Part shown: piece after piece, positions 34,674-36,049 of the stretch
How positions within the stretch are numbered: position 1 is the stretch's first letter
How the letters are laid out: each line of letters opens with the position of its first letter
DNA from: Actinomycetota bacterium
GTDB lineage: Bacteria > Actinomycetota > Actinomycetes > Nanopelagicales > Nanopelagicaceae
Assembly (NCBI GenBank): GCA_009702525.1
Contig: WLHW01000002.1
Span: 1 to 36,049 of the forward strand
Direction of reading: 5' to 3'
DNA: 36,049 nt
Translations under genes and position numbers: made by a program
Notes under the pieces: generated by a model
What the model was told of the DNA's origin: nothing
Database searches by the model: none
What the model saw: only the letters and a program-made list of their open reading frames with translations

Positions 34674-34688
34674 GCCCTATCTCAGGGC
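34674..34688 (-). other. Intercistronic hairpin between crtA-like gene and cruF
   Basis: GCCCT-GAGAT-AGGGC forms a perfect 5-bp stem with a 5-nt loop right after the crtA-like stop codon and 12 nt before the cruF ATG. There is no T-run, so it is not a standard terminator; an RNA-stability or partial-attenuation element is possible. Confidence 0.5.
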
Positions 34689-35345
34689 TTAGTCATTAAT
34701 TGAGCCACGCACATCTCGCAGTGCAAATCGTGCAAATAGCTCTTCTGAATACCATTTGTACGTAGCTGTGGCTGCAATCGCCTTCGTATGAGCATCACCG
34801 CGGTATGCAAAATCTCGTAGCGCTGCGGGGGATTCCCATATTGAGAATGTGCCCTGTAAGCCAATGGGAGCTTCACCGATGCCAATGGCTGCAACTAAGC
34901 CTGGCGCAGCTTTGAGAGAAGCAGTCACTGGTGGCACCGCTCGCCAAAATCTAAAGTTTTGTAGCCAAGCAATTCGTGCACGTGTAATGGCAACGACTTG
35001 TCCATCCCAGTTCTGCGCCGAAGGTGTAAATGGTTCTTTACTAGCCCATGTGCCATGGGATGCAATCGGTTCGATCACTGCGCGAAATTCACTCACGCTA
35101 TTTTTGCGCCACTGTCTGATTACAAATGATTTATCAAAAACTTCAACATCATGTACTTGTGCAATTAAACCCCACCGAAGTACGTTGGCATCGGATGGAG
35201 TAAAGGTTTCACCTTTGCCTGTACCGAGTGATTTAAAGAAGCCCACGTTGGAAGAAGAACGTAATACGAATCGATCCAATGCCATCGAAACAAGTGCAAA
35301 TGGAATTACGCTCGGCTTAATCTTCCAAAAATAGGCAACTATCAT
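34689..35345 (-). CDS. crtA: CrtA-like carotenoid monooxygenase (spheroidene monooxygenase family)
   Basis: Resembles Rhodobacter CrtA, which uses O2 to put a keto group at C-2 of acyclic carotenoid ends. Matching blocks recalled from CrtA are GTGKGETFTP (GTGEGFTP), HGTWASKEPF, AITRARIAWLQNFRFWRAVPP, AAIGIGEAPIGLQGTFSIWES and the C-terminal WYSEELFARF. These occur in the right order over 218 aa, close to the family length. It is soluble or peripheral, with an N-terminal hydrophobic patch. The ATG abuts the stop of the small membrane protein (TAAATG). Next to cruF, cruG and crtD it probably oxidises C-2' of the hydrated end. Its substrate differs from that in purple bacteria, so the exact product is inferred. 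Confidence 0.8.
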   Translation of the reverse strand: MIVAYFWKIKPSVIPFALVSMALDRFVLRSSSNVGFFKSLGTGKGETFTPSDANVLRWGLIAQVHDVEVFDKSFVIRQWRKNSVSEFRAVIEPIASHGTWASKEPFTPSAQNWDGQVVAITRARIAWLQNFRFWRAVPPVTASLKAAPGLVAAIGIGEAPIGLQGTFSIWESPAALRDFAYRGDAHTKAIAATATYKWYSEELFARFALRDVRGSIND

Positions 35346-35567
35346 TTAGAACCAGCGAATCATGCCAATGATTCCTGCAGCAGCATAAAAGAACTGCAGG
35401 AAGAGAATTCCCTTATGTTTACCCAAGAAGGCCCAAATACCAATGAGGGCAGATGATGCAAGTAAAAGAGAAAAACCAATGAACTCCGCGCCGATATTGG
35501 CTGCAACAAGAAGTGAATAAACAATCGCCGTTACAACGCCAAGCCATTCAAAGATCTTTGATTTCAT
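35346..35567 (-). CDS. Small membrane protein, unknown function
   Basis: A 73-aa protein, almost all hydrophobic, with three likely helices (about residues 6-24, 29-47, 53-71) and a short basic loop GKHKG. The C-terminal LQFFYAAAGIIGMIRWF recalls the end of a PnuC or CBU_0592-type half-transporter, but I do not claim homology. It is the first gene of the crtA-cruF-cruG-crtD unit and ends in TAAATG with the crtA-like gene, so it may work with carotenoid synthesis or membrane placement. GATACT at -12 to -7 supports a leaderless start at 35567. Confidence 0.7.
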   Translation of the reverse strand: MKSKIFEWLGVVTAIVYSLLVAANIGAEFIGFSLLLASSALIGIWAFLGKHKGILFLQFFYAAAGIIGMIRWF

Positions 35568-35573
35568 TAACCT

Positions 35574-35601
35574 AGTATCTCATACAGGTATATGCCATAC
35601 T
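35574..35601. promoter_or_regulatory. Divergent promoter with paired inverted repeats
   Basis: GTAT-CTC-ATAC (35575-35585) and GTAT-ATGCC-ATAC (35588-35600) lie side by side. The first covers GATACT (minus, 35574-35579), the likely -10 of the carotenoid unit. The second covers CATACT (plus, 35596-35601), the likely -10 of the small gene at 35619. They could be operator sites for a dimeric regulator, or simply two -10 boxes with similar letters. Confidence 0.35.
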
Positions 35602-35618
35602 TTTAACTATGAAAGTGA

Positions 35619-35864
35619 ATGTGCAACCTTAATTCCATGAAAATCACCCTAAACTTTTGGCGAAAACGAAAGAAGCCTTTACTTTCAACTTCTGAGCTTG
35701 AACTCCTGCGCACTGAAAACAAAGAAGCAATAAAAGGCGCAATGAGTCCATTTGGTTTAAGCGGGGGAGCAGATTCTTCAACTAAAGCACTAGGGGTTGG
35801 CTATACGGTTAGTGGACCTACTGCAATTATTGGGACACCGTTGTCAGAAGGGAATCATCCTTAA
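35619..35864 (+). CDS. Hypothetical small protein
   Basis: An 81-aa (or 75-aa) product with no family I recognise. The N-terminal part is very basic (NFWRKRKKP), the middle is a short helix (STSELELLRTENKEAIKG), and the rest is Gly/Ser-rich and probably flexible, ending GTPLSEGNHP. There is no signal peptide and no membrane helix. Two starts are possible, ATG 35619 and ATG 35637, neither with a Shine-Dalgarno. A CATACT at 35596 would start transcription near 35608. It is divergent from the crtA unit, and 31 nt separate its stop from the convergent VOC gene. A real gene is likely but not certain. Confidence 0.45.
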   Translation: MCNLNSMKITLNFWRKRKKPLLSTSELELLRTENKEAIKGAMSPFGLSGGADSSTKALGVGYTVSGPTAIIGTPLSEGNHP

Positions 35865-35895
35865 TCCAGTGCGGAATATCTGCCTCTGCTGCATC

Positions 35896-36049
35896 CTATT
35901 TCTTCTCAACTAAATCCCACTTATTTCCGTATTTGTCTAGGAATACAACAACTTGGCCATATGTCTCTTGGCGAGGGGATTCGATAAATTCAATGCCTCG
36001 GGAACTGTAGGCTTGGAAGGTTTCGGCAAAGTTTGTGGTGTACAAGAAA
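35896..36049 (-). CDS. VOC-family (glyoxalase/bleomycin-resistance fold) protein, C-terminal part
   Basis: Absent from the ORF track because it is cut by the window edge. The minus strand reads TTNFAETFQAYSSRGIEFIE, then QVVVFLDKYGNKWDLVEKK and a TAG stop. The pattern of helix, G-I-x-F, then V-V-F-x-D-x-Y-G-N-x-W-D-L is the last beta-alpha-beta-beta-beta module of VOC-superfamily metalloenzymes or binding proteins. About 51 residues are visible. The substrate is unknown, and the N-terminal half lies beyond 36049. Confidence 0.75.
   Translation of the reverse strand, partial: FLYTTNFAETFQAYSSRGIEFIESPRQETYGQVVVFLDKYGNKWDLVEKK

Noticed and set aside
26493-35567. Expectation of a rhodopsin or beta-carotene dioxygenase gene in the carotenoid island
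   Set aside because: No seven-helix rhodopsin with the retinal Lys motif and no Blh-type protein is among the ORFs, so the antenna idea depends on genes outside the window.
35609-35632. 7-codon ORF MKVNVQP before the small gene at 35619
   Set aside because: It could be a leaderless mini-ORF, but it is too short and unsupported to list as a feature.
1-36049. CRISPR arrays, tRNA or rRNA genes, insertion sequences, prophage
   Set aside because: No regular repeat-spacer pattern, cloverleaf, transposase or integrase was found; coding density leaves no gap over about 110 nt.

Overview
The window looks like a streamlined freshwater actinobacterium, most plausibly of the acI / Nanopelagicales type. 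This placement is inferred from gene content and style, since no rRNA or marker tree is available. Actinobacterial marks are SepH with its C-terminal VPSWDEIMFG motif, a PknL-like PASTA kinase near a class II DAHP synthase and a prenyl synthase, a GlgM-type glucosyltransferase beside GlgC, and split CrtYc/CrtYd lycopene cyclases. Base composition is moderate to AT-leaning by eye. Genes are packed with 0-10 nt gaps or ATGA/GTGA overlaps. No stretch of more than about 110 nt lacks a gene, and I see no tRNA, rRNA, CRISPR, insertion sequence or prophage.

Layout. 1-3405 (minus): psuG-psuK (pseudouridine salvage), a topoisomerase IV A subunit without its C-terminal domain, and the start of an ABC-F ATPase. 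3444-6564: a phosphodiesterase/nucleotide pyrophosphatase converging on sepH and an MFS transporter. 6599-12969 (plus): an inositol-phosphatase-like gene, then rplS-lepB-rnhB-yraN-comM-dprA-era. 12946-17663: EamA transporter, glgM/glgC divergent pair, xylulokinase. 17762-20659 (plus): pfkA (with residues of the PPi-dependent class), aroG, ogt. 20636-26385 (minus): pnuC-type transporter, P-loop kinase, pknL-like kinase, nfo, EamA transporter, threonine aldolase. A TPP riboswitch heads the pnuC gene, so the first two genes look like thiamine salvage.

26493-35567 is a carotenoid island in three transcription units: crtYc-crtYd (plus), crtE-crtI-crtB (minus), and a second minus-strand unit of a small membrane protein, a CrtA-like monooxygenase, a CruF-like hydratase, a CruG/CrtQ-like glycosyltransferase and a CrtD-like desaturase. 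Together they predict GGPP to phytoene to lycopene to a cyclised carotenoid, whose open end is then hydrated, desaturated, oxygenated and glycosylated. That end group resembles the one on salinixanthin, the antenna of xanthorhodopsin. No rhodopsin or beta-carotene cleavage gene lies in the window. A lone CDP-alcohol phosphotransferase sits between the carotenoid units. The window ends with a small unknown gene and a partial VOC-family gene.

Many genes that head transcription units have a TAnnnT hexamer exactly 7-13 nt before the start codon and no Shine-Dalgarno, the signature of leaderless mRNAs. I used this to choose several starts. The most interesting points are the TPP-riboswitch/transporter/kinase unit with an unassigned kinase, and the second carotenoid operon.
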